Shown in pieces: positions 10,422 to 23,350 of a stretch of DNA of 64,000 nucleotides. The notes under the pieces were generated by a model, which searched no databases, had not been told where the DNA came from, and saw only the letters and a program-made list of their open reading frames with translations. Made by a program: the position numbers and the translations under genes. The first letter of the stretch is position 1. Each line of letters starts with the position of its first letter. Origin of the DNA: Marthasterias glacialis (lineage: Eukaryota; Echinodermata; Asteroidea; Forcipulatida; Asteriidae); the NCBI GenBank assembly GCA_911728455.2, contig OU452222.1, positions 29,030,430-29,094,429 on the forward strand, read 5' to 3'.

Positions 10422-11954
10422 ATGGTGCTCGAAAAACCAACAGCAAATCAAATGTCGGTCATGAAGAAACTGAGTTTGCGGAGAAGCATGAAGCTGCCCT
10501 TTGGCCGCAAATCCAGCAGTAAAAGTTCGTCCAATTCGGCTTCTCGTGAAAATGAAGTCGATGGTGTAGTGATTGCTTCACCGACCTCGGAAAATTACAC
10601 TGGCGAATGCCAGGAGCAAAACAGCAATGGAACCATATTGGAAGGTAAAACCTCGCCAACCACTGCAAAGTTACCTTCTGGAAAGTCACACAAATGGTTG
10701 TTCAAAAACAGACGATCGGAATCCAATAGAGATGAGAAAGGAGGGCAGAAAATCTCGGCTGATTTGAAGTTTGAAGAGTGTTGCGAACCCGGAAGTAACT
10801 CGCATGAAAAGTACAAAGACTCAACGGCGGGGACAAGTGGCGACCTCGGCGAAGTCGAAGAACCTGTTGATGTCAACCGAAGTAATTACCCATCTAATCA
10901 GAGTGACTCGCAGAATAAATTCTGTGGTAAAGGGGTGGGTTATGTCATACCTGTCCGAAGGGGAGAAGAACTTCGCAAATCTGTTGAACATTTACTTGAA
11001 ATGAAACAGAAAAATATCCATGATTGTTGTGGTGATAAAGACAATGTCATAAGTAATGGCTCATCAACTGACGTCCCAAATGGAAACAAACAATGCCCAG
11101 AACAAGAAGTGGACAATGATGCGCATATTGTAGTTAATGAAACTAAAGACAATTTTCAACAGAATCTGAATGACAGGTCTCTTTTGCCGCCGCCGCTACA
11201 CTTCTCTTCACACATCAGTCCACCACAGATTCCTCCGAAACCAGCTTCACTAAGAAATAGACCCCTCCCTGCTCTCGCACAAGGTGGAACCGGGGAAAGT
11301 AATGGGGAACTGGACAACTGTGAAATGCCACCACGCCCACCAGCAAGACCCAAAAATCGTTCACTCGGAAAAGTAGCAGTAAGACCTTGGCAGCACAGTG
11401 GAAGTGTTGTTCCCATTGACAACAGGGCTACAGTATATGAAATTGTAAGTGCGGTGCCCAGTGAAAGCTCTCTAGCCGATGAGTTAGCTAAGCTTCCCCG
11501 CCAGCCATGGTACTGGGGTCCCTTGACACAGGCCCAAGCAGAGGAGAAGCTTGCCACAATGCCCGACGGGAACTTCCTTGTGAGAGATAGCTCGGACGAA
11601 AGGTACCTACTGAGTCTGAGTTTCAACTCGCATGGCCGTACGCTACACACTCGCATTGAGCATCGCAACGGGCTGTTCAGCTTGAATGATTCTGATGGCC
11701 ACACCTCAGTAGTGGAGTTGATCGAATGCGCAGTAAAGGAATCCCGGAGTGGTGTCTATGGCTACATGCGTGATGCACTGGGGGTTCAGTCCTTCCCGGC
11801 ACGCCTTACGGACTGGGTGTCAAGGTTTACAGAGATGAGATCTCTTCAACATCTGTGTCGTTTTTTGATCAGAGAGGTTTACCCACGTCATCATATCCAA
11901 ATGCTTCCACTTCCCAAGAAAATCAAGGAATATATACTGGAGAATCAGTACTAA
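10422..11954 (+). CDS. SOCS6: SOCS6-type suppressor of cytokine signalling (SH2 + SOCS box)
   Basis: A single uninterrupted 510-codon frame, as in vertebrate SOCS6, whose CDS is also one exon. Residues 1-330 form a low-complexity N-terminal region with basic (MKKLSLRRSMKLPFGRK) and proline-rich (PPPLHFSSH, PPQIPPKP) stretches. The SH2 domain starts at PWYWGPL (W363) and contains FLVRDSS, whose R388 is the phosphotyrosine-binding arginine, followed by a YLLSLSF strand and HTRIEH. The SOCS box covers about 470-510: an elongin-C-binding BC box SLQHLCRFLIR (474-484) and a cullin-5 box LPLPKKIKEYI (495-505). Family role: a cytosolic substrate receptor of an elongin B/C-Cul5 ubiquitin ligase that binds phosphorylated receptors such as KIT. 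The first ATG has context cgaATGg; an alternative start at 10461 (MKKLSL) aligns with the human start. SOCS7 is the closest alternative, but the intronless CDS and SH2/box sequence favour SOCS6. Confidence 0.9.
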   Translation: MVLEKPTANQMSVMKKLSLRRSMKLPFGRKSSSKSSSNSASRENEVDGVVIASPTSENYTGECQEQNSNGTILEGKTSPTTAKLPSGKSHKWLFKNRRSESNRDEKGGQKISADLKFEECCEPGSNSHEKYKDSTAGTSGDLGEVEEPVDVNRSNYPSNQSDSQNKFCGKGVGYVIPVRRGEELRKSVEHLLEMKQKNIHDCCGDKDNVISNGSSTDVPNGNKQCPEQEVDNDAHIVVNETKDNFQQNLNDRSLLPPPLHFSSHISPPQIPPKPASLRNRPLPALAQGGTGESNGELDNCEMPPRPPARPKNRSLGKVAVRPWQHSGSVVPIDNRATVYEIVSAVPSESSLADELAKLPRQPWYWGPLTQAQAEEKLATMPDGNFLVRDSSDERYLLSLSFNSHGRTLHTRIEHRNGLFSLNDSDGHTSVVELIECAVKESRSGVYGYMRDALGVQSFPARLTDWVSRFTEMRSLQHLCRFLIREVYPRHHIQMLPLPKKIKEYILENQY

Positions 11955-12700
11955 GTGATAATTATTCATGTTTTGATAATCCATTTGGCCTTGCTGTGAG
12001 ATTTTCTGTCTTACTTGGACACTGGACAGTGGCTAAATTACATGGAGCTGCTTAAGGGGACTGGGAGCATCTCGAAAATCAGAACGGTAGGATCGTTCTA
12101 ATTGGATCAGTATATAAGTATTCTAGCTGGCGTAAATGGACCGGTCCGTTAGACCGCCAAAGATATCATTGGAGTGTTTAAATTGCCAATATGTGCATAT
12201 TCTCCTGATTTAGGAATGTTGCCGTTCGGCACAATGTCACGGTCCGGCAAAACGTTCCGACGGGCCACTATATTGCAAAAATGTTCTTCCTGCCTTCAAA
12301 CTTTTGAGATGCTCCCTTAAAACATTGCTTAACAATTTTTCGCTTAGCAGAAATGAGCAGGATACCAGTCACAGATGGTACATATGACATACATGTAGTA
12401 TTTTGGCTGGCAGCCTAAAATTCTGGCAGGCATAATTGTGTTGTGCTTAAGCTACATTTTTGTCCTTAGGCAGCGTTATGAAGTTAGGTTCACTGGCCCC
12501 AGAGTGGACCTTTGTCTGAAAAAATACACGATTCTGTGCAGGATGCAGAATAACCAAATAACAATTCAAAACAACAAATATCCAATAGAGTTTCAAGTCC
12601 AAATTAAATAACTTTTTACTAACGTTTGATCATGCCATACAAATGATAAAGAAACAGAAAACATGAGAAGAATGAATGAGTAAATAAAATATTATAAAAA
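11955..12700 (+). other. SOCS6 3' region with possible polyadenylation signal
   Basis: No coding sequence follows the stop codon. An AATAAA at 12683-12688 is a plausible polyadenylation signal. If it is used, the 3' UTR includes the nested repeats at 12034-12490. Echinoderm UTRs are often several kilobases long, so the true end may be further downstream. Confidence 0.35.
12034..12490. mobile_element. Dispersed 'GCTGCTTAAG' MITE (family R1) with a second element inserted at TTAA
   Basis: Family R1 is about 190 bp, begins like CCCAATTTCATGGAGCTGC-TTAAGC and ends with the inverse. This copy starts with catggagctgcTTAA (12041-12055) and resumes at 12317 with TTAAaacattgcttaac. Between them (about 12056-12316) lies an insert whose ends, gggagcatctcgaaaa and ttttgagatgctccc, are inverted copies. 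TTAA on both sides suggests a piggyBac-type target duplication. Related R1 copies are at 31031, 34013 and 48363. Confidence 0.55.
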
Positions 12701-15700
12701 AATTAATGAATATTAAGAACTTCACAGCACGCTAGCAAACCATAAACAAATTCTGGAGGGTAGAAATTCAAAGACTTTGAGGTCTTGAAGATAATGTACA
12801 TGTACCTCAGAAAATCTAGAATAAATAAGCAGAAGTTAGTCAAAGAACAAAAACACTTATTTAATAAGTTTTCTATAATGCAAAAAGCACAGAGAAAAGT
12901 TAACATTTCTTGGTAGCTTGTTCCATTTTCAGGGAATTTTATTTGGAAAATATCACCTTGTACACTCGTTGAAGAAGTACAAATTTGGATACAAGAATAC
13001 AATGTAAAATAGCCCACCCTATCTCAACAATTTCTGTAACTATGACACCCAAGCATTTTTTAAAATAAAACTTCTGTGAAGTTTGATCTTTCTTCAAATA
13101 TTTGTAGTTTCCCTAAATTTCTTTAAAAGATAAGAACAAAAAACTGGCAAAGGTTTACTAATTAGCCAAACACAAATGATTTTAAATGGTAAAATCCAGG
13201 ATTCTTAAAGGAGCGACAAATTCAAAACAAGGGACATGTAAGATCTGAACAACCTCCAAACATGTACCTGTCAGGCAAAATCTTGATTCCAAATTCTTAT
13301 GATGGGGCCAGATGTACACAAGTAGAGTCTATCACAGCTTGGGTGCTATGTTGAATTGTTATTTGCTGTAAAGTGGTTTTGGTGACATAAGTTGAACCAA
13401 TTCTGCATTTATTGTTGACAAACGAGTGCTGTACCTTGGTTTTAAGTTTACTTTATTAATTTATAATTTAAGGGAAGCTGGAGTGTGAAGTTGTACTTCA
13501 TACATACAATGCACGAATTGTGAAATACTTCCTTGCACACGGTGGTACATGTACACTACATCCAAACACAATCAAAGAGTGTACAATTTCAACGTTTCCT
13601 GTGTTGAACCAGAGTTGATTTCATTATGAGTACTACCAGAACTTTGGAAACACCATTTCAATGGAAAATTGGTATTTCCCATCTTTCATGGAAACTGATG
13701 CAATAGAGATCCTGTGTCAAAAACCACTGTGCCATGTATTCTGTACACATACTGGTCATGGTACCATAGTACCATATTGTACTATTGTGCACACAGTTTG
13801 CTGGGTTTTTTCTTCTTCTTATGAATAGCACTTGAGGGGACCAAAGTTCTGCATTCAGCAGTCGGCACGGGATCCGTGATTCGATGAACTCATTCTTAAC
13901 CTTTCGATTTGGGGCTAAAGGTACAGCTCGACACACCCATTTTTATTTAATACAAACTTTAAAGGTGTTTTGCTTATTAAATCTGGTTATTATTCAATAT
14001 TTCAGAGGTGTTTCTTTTTCTTTTTTATCGCAATTACAGAACAGCATTTTGTCCAAGGCATTGTGAATTTCACCCTTAACGTGGCAAAGCTTGATACCGT
14101 TGAGCTATTTTAAGAAGAGTTGTTTCTCTTTTGAGAGGGAAACAAAGCTAAGATATAGTGACCTTTCAGTGTATGTTAATCTTTCTTGGCAGTGTCAGGT
14201 TGTGTTGCTTGAAGGGCTCAAGATTGTGCATGGGTCATGACACTTATTTTGATATTTCTTTACCATAACTTTGTTGTGCTAGTTCTAGGTCAACTAAAAA
14301 CTGACCTTTTTAACTCACTCTGTTGTGTGTATGGCATGTAACTAGATGGCCAGACTTAGCTTGACCTGAAAGTTGTAAGGTCAGTAATCCTTGACCCTTT
14401 CTACTTAACTGTACCCAGAATAAGCCAACAGCTCAATGGGTACAAATGCATGTAGGTAGAATCATAGAGAGTAGGCCGTTTCCAAGGCTGTCCAGCTGGG
14501 GTCTGTTAATGGGGACTCTCCCTTGGCCCTCACAAGCTCAAAAGGAAATAGTGTACTGCACACAAGTTCCCTTTTCTGCTGGCTGAACTGGACTCTTGCA
14601 AATTTACCACTAAGGTTTCAAAACCGCATACAATACATACTAATAATTATGTTGTGTGGATTTTTGTGCATAGTAATAATTACTTGGCTTGTCGCTGCAC
14701 CTATATATGCAAAGAAGCGGGCATGCTCATGTACAGTATAGAGCATTGGACAAGGCCAGTGCTAACAAGGCTCATAATGACCACTGGCCTGAGTCACCAC
14801 TGGCCTGGGTCTCCACTGGCCTGAGTCACCACTGGCCTGGGTCTCCACTGGCCTGAGTCACCACTGGCCTGGGTCTCCACTGGCCTTAGTCACCACTGGC
14901 CTGAGCCACCACTAACCTGAGCCCAAACACTTTTAGCATTGATCCAGTAACCTTATAGCCAATCAATTCAGTCCAACCATCCATTTTGTTTTTAAGAAAC
15001 TCGGCCATTATTTAAGTTTAAACCTGTTCTTACATGTGTAAAAACACAGCAAATATAACAGAGAGAGTAATAGTTAGGGGGCCTATGATCATGTAATGTG
15101 AAGTTATTATTCAGTCAAGTGAAAGTTCTTCCATAGCTAAAAAGACGTGTCCTTGTGGAAATTTACATGACAATCAAGTTCTGGGTAATAATGTCTCCGT
15201 GTAATGCTATACTGTACTTGGAAATAGTCTGTTAGGGGAACTATACAAAACTAAAATATTTTTTTTTCAAATTTAATATACGTAAAAATTGCACTGGAGA
15301 TGAAGAATACAGTTTTTGGTTTTTACCCTTTACACAGATGTGTGATACACACTGTATACTCAGTGCTTTTCAACCCCTGCGGAAACAAATCCGCAGGTGG
15401 ACTACGCGGTGGGATTCAAATTTCATATCTAGTTACTAGATTGGGTGAAAAATAGGCTCAACATGAAAGTTGTATTATGTTATTCATCCAATTGCACAGT
15501 TTTGATTGAGAAAACAATGCCATCATTTGAAAGTGAATCTTCAGGAAGATTCAGCATAGTTTCTACAATCTGCATGTACAATGTTTAAGATTTTCTTGAA
15601 AATGTTACAAAAACATTATCTTAACTTCAATTTCTTTTAATAAAAATACTCAGTTCTTTATTTTAAACGACACATATGCAGAGCTATGTATGAGACCAAT

Positions 15701-17250
15701 TTTTAAGTTCTTATCAATGATGTCGATAATTCTCACACGCACACAGTGACTTTAAAAAAAAAAAAAATTATAATTTTTTCACAAAAAATTAATGAATGCA
15801 GACATGTAAAAACAAAATGAAAGCAGTTTCTTCAATCATGCAGAAAGGACCTGGGTACAATTCTATAAAGCTGTAAAACACACAAAATCGCTTAGCACAG
15901 ACAAATCTTGTTTAGCAGGAAATGGGTTACGTGCCAAACTACCTTTTACTTGTAATGTATATCGGACAGGTTCCCTGACTCATGTATGTTTTGCTAAGCA
16001 GAATAATTTGCTATGCACCATTTTCCACTATTAACCCCTTGCATGCACGTCGCATGCAGCTAATGTTCCATGCTTAAATTTTTTGGGAGTCAATGGGTAA
16101 GCGTGTAAATGCCGCATTACCTTAAAAACTGTAAAAAACACAGGGACATTGACTACCAAAATGGCACAACCAAGATTATTGTGATGATGAGGAAAGGTGA
16201 ATTGGGTCAATAAACAGCTTTATGAAGTTCAGAACCAGAGTTCATTACAAGTACACTCCACCCTAATTTTTTGTTAAGTGTTAAAATATGACTATACTTA
16301 ATGTATGTAGTTTTTACACAGTAGTTGACTATACTATGTACATGTACAGTAGTTGGTTGACTGTTGTTAAGGCTAAAAACATATCATTGTTTAGTTTAGT
16401 TTTTATACCAAGCTTGCCCACTCTGCGGGAAGTTGTAGTCTTTTGAGGGCTGGAATTTGTCCCACCCGCGTAATCATTTTTAAAGGGAAAGTACCGGTAC
16501 GTCATTTCCTTTTTTGGAAAAGTAAATTCATATCTGGCTTGTTTTGATTGCAGCAATTGAAACAAGCACGTAACATTTAAAGTATTTCAGATGAAACTAT
16601 GTGAGCTTTCAGATTCAAACTGTTAAGTGTATTATTTGATAAAATTTACCAAATACCAATCCTTTACTTTCTCTTTTAAATAGTCCATCTTTCCCCAAAT
16701 CAAGTTTTGATATGTGTAGACATGTTACAACCAGTGTCATGAACTCATAACTAATGGGCTGTCTGCCAGGCACATCCTGGTTAATGTCTTTTTTGCCTCG
16801 CCACATAAGATTGGTGTACCAAACTTACCCTTCATGTGAGCTCTTAACTGGGTTCTATGCCATGTGAGTGATGTGTCGCATCATAATAAATATTTTATCC
16901 AAAATATTCAATACATTTACATTAATATCAATTTCATAAGATTCAAATATCATGTGGTAGTAACACTTTACTCTAAAAAAAAAAAATAAAAAAAATTCAC
17001 TGCATGGGCAGTGATTCAAAAAAGATAAAGATTTGACGTTTACTTTTGGTTTCAGTAAGAACAATACCATTTCTTAGTAATACGACAAGTTAGTACAAGT
17101 AAGGTAAACTTTTTATAGTGACTAATCGCAGAGACATGTAAGTTAAATCCTGGTTATGAAACAACTGGTAACAAACCAAACAACTTGACAAATAACAGTT
17201 CAGGGAATAATTTCATCTAGCAATTTTTGTGTTCCAAAATATCTAAGCTG
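12700..17250. other. Non-coding, AT-rich; no gene recognised
   Basis: Frames here are short and resemble no family. A diverged R1-like copy is visible at about 15880-16030 (cgcttagcaca, gctaagcagaat). The 16-bp tandem repeat at 14781-14924 is listed separately. Poly-A and poly-T tracts occur near 15753 and 16977. Confidence 0.45.
14781..14924 (+). repeat. 16-bp tandem repeat, 9 units, dimeric pattern
   Basis: The monomer is CCACTGGCCTGAGTCA, and it alternates with CCACTGGCCTGGGTCT for the first six units, giving a 32-bp higher-order unit. The last three units are diverged. No coding role is seen. Confidence 0.93.
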
Positions 17251-17259
17251 AGCATGTGT

Positions 17260-17625
17260 TGTGCCCAATGAATGCACTTCTCAGAGAAACTGAAATGATA
17301 TTTAAAGTGAAGACAACATCAACCTTGATGTCAATGTGATAATATTAGAAGTTGAAAAGGGACCAAATTTATTGTCATTTGGTGTTATTTGAAGGCTCTT
17401 ATTCTCTTCATTTTTGATGAGTAAAGAAACCTAGTTGAGTTTGACGGGCAGAGCCTGGTTTTGACATATGGAAATAGTCACACTTGTTAACGGGATTGAC
17501 CTAAATTAGGTGTTATTTGAAAGCTCTCATTTTCATCTATTTGTTGAGCAAATAAACCCAGTTTTGTCAGGAAGAACCTGGTTTTGGCTTGGAGCTTCAC
17601 AATAGGCCCTATACTATTAAATATC
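17260..17625. repeat. Dispersed repeat, related to 20360-20580
   Basis: Shares the pattern 'gcacttctc.gaga/gaaa..tgaa..aac..tgaagacaac' and the end 'cctggttttggcttggagc..cacaatag' with 20360-20580. Within this copy a segment of about 85 bp is directly repeated: ggtgttatttgaaggctct from about 17380 and ggtgttatttgaaagctct from about 17508. The type of element is unknown. Confidence 0.5.
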
Positions 17626-17629
17626 TCAT

Positions 17630-20355
17630 GATAAGATGTATAAACCAAGCTAGACATTATAACAGTTTTGAGTCTACATACACAATATTAAAAATACCTT
17701 TTTTTTCTGGAAGACAACATTTTGTAAGAGGTTGTCACAATTTTTGCACAATTAGTTTTGTTTGGGGAGGATTTCCTCTCATTATTCTTCTTCCATTTGT
17801 AGTAATGTAAATTTCAATTAAATCATAATCAATTTCCTTCCCATAATAAGGATGTGAAATTTAAGTTGCTTTCACAATGTTAAATGTGAAATTCACAACC
17901 ACACTAGACTCCTTGACAGCGAATGTTTAGCATTTCCCCACGGGTAAAGTTGTCTGTTTTCTGGTGCCCTGGATAATTTTCTAGTTCTTTCCTGTTTAAA
18001 GTGAAATATTGTACAAGGCTTTCGGTAATACCTATTTTTAGGACTCAAAATTGTTGGCAAAATGGTATTGAATATTACCAAACAGTCTTGGGGTATATGA
18101 ATCATGTGATAAACATTTATTGTCTGTTACAAAAGAAAACCAAAATAGGAAACCTAAAACCTGAAAAATTTTAACTTCTCATGCAAACTAATGACTCTTT
18201 ATTTCTTAATTGTTTCTTAATTCAAAGCCATGATTGAACTGTCCTAACGTTTTTTTACCACTTTTTTGCATAAACGTTTCAAATATCACTAATTGTTTCC
18301 TTAGTGTCGTGCACCATTTGATGTGAAAGGTTCCATTTTTAATGAACTATTAACAAATAAACGATCTCACTTAAACGGAAGCTGGTGACTTTTTTTTTTA
18401 AATCTCAACAAGGAAAAACCCCAAGGTCCTGTACATGCCATGCTCTACATGGACATGTACATGACGTATCTCTTTCCAACCCTGTAGGAGATAGCGATGT
18501 TTTTTTTGGCACCTTGCCTATACAACTAAACGGAGAAAGTAAATATTATTTCAAATCCTGACATTCGACCCCAATGAGGATGTATTAAAGCCTTGGTTTG
18601 GGTCTAATTACACATGACCTAATGTGGGTGCTAACAGCACACATGTAGTGTTGCAGCACACATAAAGAAAACACAAGTTTGACACATACTTGGCCTAGAA
18701 TATTAGAACATTGATAATATTTGTTTTCAAATTATCACAGTTTGTAGGTTGTAACCCAGCTGTGGTAAGGATTGTGTAGTTTTACGAACGATTGACCAGC
18801 ATAATTATGGCAAGATCAACCCCCACACCTGATGTGTAAAACATATTCCAAATTGTTCCTCTTCAAAAACTAAAATTGCTGTTCATTGAAATACATTTAA
18901 AAATAGAAACTTTAAGATTATGAACATAATCATGGACCAAATTCTGCAGGCAAATAACAGGGCTCAGTGTTGTTCCTTATTGCTAAGTGTATGTATGAAC
19001 TGCTTATTGTAATGTATGATTATTATTTGAACTTCAATATCAAGCCATTTATGTTACAATATATATATATAAAAAAAAATTCAAATAACAATGTTAAAAA
19101 GTATTAAGATCATTTGATATTTTCAAGTGTTAAATTGTATTTAATTCAGCGATTTGTTGTAATTCATGTATAATGAACATTTCTTAAATGTACCCATTTA
19201 TTTTATTTATCTATGCATCTCAGTGCCTGTGTATGAACTGTAAAAGTTCAAGAGAAGATCTATGCTAAATTGTGTCCGCCAAGTACAAAACGAGGAATTA
19301 TTTATCAGTAGAAAAGTGAAATCCTTTCTTTAAAGTTCGCAGAACAATATAACAATACTTTTTGCAACTATAGACGAAAATATGCACTCATCTGAATGCA
19401 TCAAATGCAACCATCAGCCAATGATGATGGGCCTTGCATTACGACCACGGCCTGTCGCCCTCGTTTTGGCCTTGTCGGACCCTTCAAAAGTTTCTCATAG
19501 ACTTAAAGATTTTCCAATAGAAGTGCCCTTTGCGAAATGCCGAAGGCCTTGCCCTCCTAATGAAGAAATTTCAGTGTTTACGAGAGGTCTTAAAATATCA
19601 TTCAACTTTTATTTCGTTTGTCTTTCTATTTTTGTTAGCTTTTAATTCAAGTGTTTTTTTATCCATTGTTTTAAAGAATTTTTTGAAGATAATGCGTACT
19701 TCCAGTTTTACTTAATTTTACAAAGATGATTGTAAGAAGTATTGTTTGTAAAACTTTAAATTATTTATATCCCTTTCCTGTGTGGATACAATTTGTGTAT
19801 ATGTATGTACTGTCGATACATTTAGAGTACACCACAAGTGCACTAAAATTACTGTCAAATTTGAAATCATTAAAAAGAGGTTTTTAGTTTCAAAATGTAT
19901 ATTTTTTCTTGAATATTACCATGTACGCTACAAATATTTTTCTGGTAACCAAATGTTTGTAACATTTTGCAAGATTAAAACATGAAGAATATATAGATTC
20001 TGTACATTTTTAAGTACAAGAATGCACTTTAAAGATTAAGATGGTTTGGGGTGTAGGGGAAGCTAGCATTTTATACTGGGCAAATTTTGACCATCATTGA
20101 TGTATATATGAGTTAGAAGCAGGCCTTGCACTTTTTCTTCCCGACTTGGGTCCTGTCAGCTGTACATTTGACTATCCCGCATAAATTTTGACTAGCCAAT
20201 ACGACTTTTGTTTGAATATTTGTTTGATTTTGTTTAAAATAATAAGATGGTATGCTAATTTGATTCAGTCCCTTACAAGGAGTACATACGTGCATACAGT
20301 GTATTTAACTTTGTAAATGACCATCAGAAAATTGTTTCTTGATACAGAAATAAAT
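17630..20355. other. Non-coding; no gene or clear repeat seen
   Basis: AT-rich sequence with many stops in all frames. Short palindromic 'acatgtacatg' motifs occur near 18447-18463, as elsewhere in the window. Nothing supports an exon. Confidence 0.4.
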
Positions 20356-20359
20356 GTGA

Positions 20360-20580
20360 TGCTCCACACCAAATCAGGCACTTCTCCGAAATGGTGAAAT
20401 AACATTGAAAGTGAGGACAACTGAAACATTAGCCATGATATCATTGTGACGTCATCAACATTCTATATGTTGAGATTTACACTTATCCTATAGGGCCTAT
20501 ATTGAACAATCCCAGTTTTGAGTTAGGGAAGGAAGTGCCAGGATTTGGCATGGAGCGTCGCAATAGTCTGACATGATTCT
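20360..20580. repeat. Dispersed repeat, related to 17260-17625
   Basis: Begins 'gctccacaccaaatcagg' and ends 'ggcatggagcgtcgcaatag', which is a partial inverted pair (gctcca / tggagc). The middle matches the copy at 17260 in places. Probably an old MITE. Confidence 0.45.
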
Positions 20581-21039
20581 GTTTAAAAGTTGACTCCCAG
20601 AAAAAAAGTCCATCACTTTCAAAGTAAAGCTTTCAGTAGAATGTAAGTGGAACTCAAGAAAATTGACAGGTTATTGGTTTTTAAAAAAGATTTATTTTCT
20701 GTTATTCGTATTTGTATAAATATCTGCATGTAAATTAGAGCTATCATAATTCTTAATTTGAGGCTTCATTTGTAAATTATTTTATAATTTCTAAAACTTG
20801 TATTTTTTTTCGTAACTGCATAGCATGAAACAACTAGAGTTGTAATTATAAGGAATATTCAAACTTACTTTTGGGTGTCTGTTTCCTTGTTTTTATCAAA
20901 AAACCAACTTGCACATGTTTTTGTTGTCATTTGTACACAAGATTCTCCCTGGAAATTCAAAATTTGCCAAATGTGCCTAAGGGAGAACTCCTACAAAAAT
21001 GTTCCAACTGTAGACATAAAGGACTTTTATTAATCTGTT

Positions 21040-21275
21040 ATCTTTCTGGTAATGAAACCAAGCGACCCGCAAAAGCACCTAGGCCTGAAGATACCTGTGT
21101 AGAGAAGAAACCTCAGTTTTAGATGTGGGAGGAAAACCCCTAATACCAGTAATAGTACTAATAATAGGGATACCCAGGCAGTCAGGTAGGGACTGAAAAC
21201 CCAATCCACATGCAGGATTAGAACTGGGGTCACAGAGGTGAAAGGCAGGGCTAGAAACCACTGAGCCAAACTGAA
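21040..21275 (-). mobile_element. tRNA-derived SINE, family S2
   Basis: Read on the minus strand: 'ttggctcagtggtttct' (A-box-like), 'ccagttctaatcctgc' (B-box-like), then a body with 'gggttttcagtccctacctgactgcctggg' and 'ttttcctcccacatctaaaactga'. Other copies with the same body are at 46250-46450 and 53185-53455, all on the minus strand. No anticodon stem can fold as in a functional tRNA. Confidence 0.75.
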
Positions 21276-21279
21276 TGCC

Positions 21280-23340
21280 AAACAAGACAGATTGGGGTGG
21301 TATGAAAAACCAATCAGTCCTGTGTTCAGATTTTTTTTGACATTGCTAAAAGAGAATAAAGCCACACAATGGGAGACCACAGAGAGCTCCATGGATTTAC
21401 TGTGTCGAAAGTAACCTGTCGATACTGAGGGCTGAAAAGGGTTTGTGGACAGACCAATTTTGTGTACAAAACCAACGTGGACGTCTTAAAAAAAGACAAC
21501 AAAAAACAAAGAAAAAGTCATCATCATTGGGAGAACAAAGAGGAGACCTTGATTTACTGGGTTAACAAATGTGTCTGTTTGTAGAGCCCCCATTGTTCTC
21601 TACTACAGTCACTAAACGGCATCTATTTTTGTTCCCAAACATGCATGTTTTGTACACGGTGGTGTGGGAGCAGGTGGTAAGCCATCTGTATTGATCTTGT
21701 TTTGATCTATTCAAATAATCTCATCGGTATGTATCCGCGGGCATGGATCCAGGAATGTTATCAGGGAGGCCCCCCCCAAAAAAAAAAACCCCAAAACAAA
21801 AACAAACAAACATGAAAAAGTAACTGGAAGGTAGCAATGATTATGGGTGTGACGCAAGCTCTTTTGGAATTTAGGCCTGTAGCAAGATTCTGGCTATTAT
21901 ATGAAGGTGTAAGTTTACAGTTTACAAAAGGAAAAGGAAAAAGATAGTAAACAGAGGGAAAAAAATGGATGTGGTCTAGTCTACACCTGAGTGGTCTTAC
22001 ATTAAAAAGGCTTTACATTTGAAAGGCCCCCCCCTGTTATCAACTCAACCCAGGAGGTATTTATTTGAGGAAATAAACTGTAGGCCTACATACTTCCTTG
22101 CCAAACAGCCGCAGTAGTTTCAAGGCATAGATTGGTTCACATACATTTACATAGGTATAAAATAACTCATGAAAGTAGACTACACCTCAACTGATGTCAC
22201 CGAATAATGTGCCCTGATGATCGTGCACATTCTAGACATCAAAGCCACAAACATTTTTCAGAAGAAATTGTAATATGATCTCACCTCAAAATTGCCTACA
22301 CAGTAACTCAATCATAGATTGAAATTGATAATTTCCTTGTTTTGTAATCTCTCATATAATACATCCGTATGATAAAGTATGCCAGAGATATATTATACTA
22401 AGAGAGCTTATGTCCCCCCCCCAAAAAAAAAACAACAACAAACAAACCCTCACATGATTCACGTTTACAAAAGAGCAATAGACTACTGAATATTGCACTG
22501 AATTTTCATCCAAGTTTTGGTATGTAGAAAGAGGCACATCGTGTTAAAATTGTTCAGTTATTAATGTTTTATTAACGCAAAATGCAAGATCATTACATCA
22601 AAAGTAAGTAATTTAGTCACCGAAAATAAGATTTAAAAACATGTTTTACATGTTAAAGTATCCTGCCAATTGGTCAGACAAATGTTGTCCCATGAAAAGA
22701 CAATAAACAAAAAACAAAGAGCAAGAACCTATGAAAAAACTAAAGTACATGAGCAATATATTATATATAGTTGAAGGCTTAAATGTCAGATTATCCAACG
22801 TATCAAGGTCAGTGGTGAATCACATGCCTATCATTTACAGTCATGCAAAAATAATACTGTTTTGTGTATCACAACTTGTTTATGCTTTTAGTGGTTTTAA
22901 TCTGGAAGTGAAGTGGGTGATTACTTCATATCCCACGTTTAGATTTGAGCATTGAATAAATTAGTGTTGTGTTCATAACTAAGAGATCTCATGATGTGAA
23001 ATGACCAACAACGCCTTAGCAATCATTGTTACATTCGTGTGGCAAGGCAATGGCATTTCCTGTTGGTGAGTGTATGGAAGCCAATTTGCTGACTGGCTGC
23101 CTACCGATATTCTTCCAATAGTTTTTTATAAAATATATTTCACGAAAGATTAGCGTGCCCAGCATGGAACCCACTCTTCAATAATGTTGGTGTACATCCA
23201 TCACCCACAGGTTGCTATTCCCTATATGCATAAGTGATGATGACACTCATTGTACAGTAAGGTGCCTGACTATTTCTCTTCCAGCCTCAGGTTGGTTACA
23301 TTTAGGCCATGTCTGAATTGGCAGCATCAACACTTAACGT
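21280..23340. other. Non-coding; simple A/C-rich tracts only
   Basis: Contains homopolymer-rich junctions (for example ccccccc-aaaaaaaaa near 21770 and 22415) that often mark degenerate element tails. No exon is supported. Confidence 0.4.
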
Positions 23341-23350
23341 TCTACTTCTA

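Noticed and set aside
11156-11704. 182-codon minus frame
   Set aside because: Antisense shadow of the SOCS6 coding exon.
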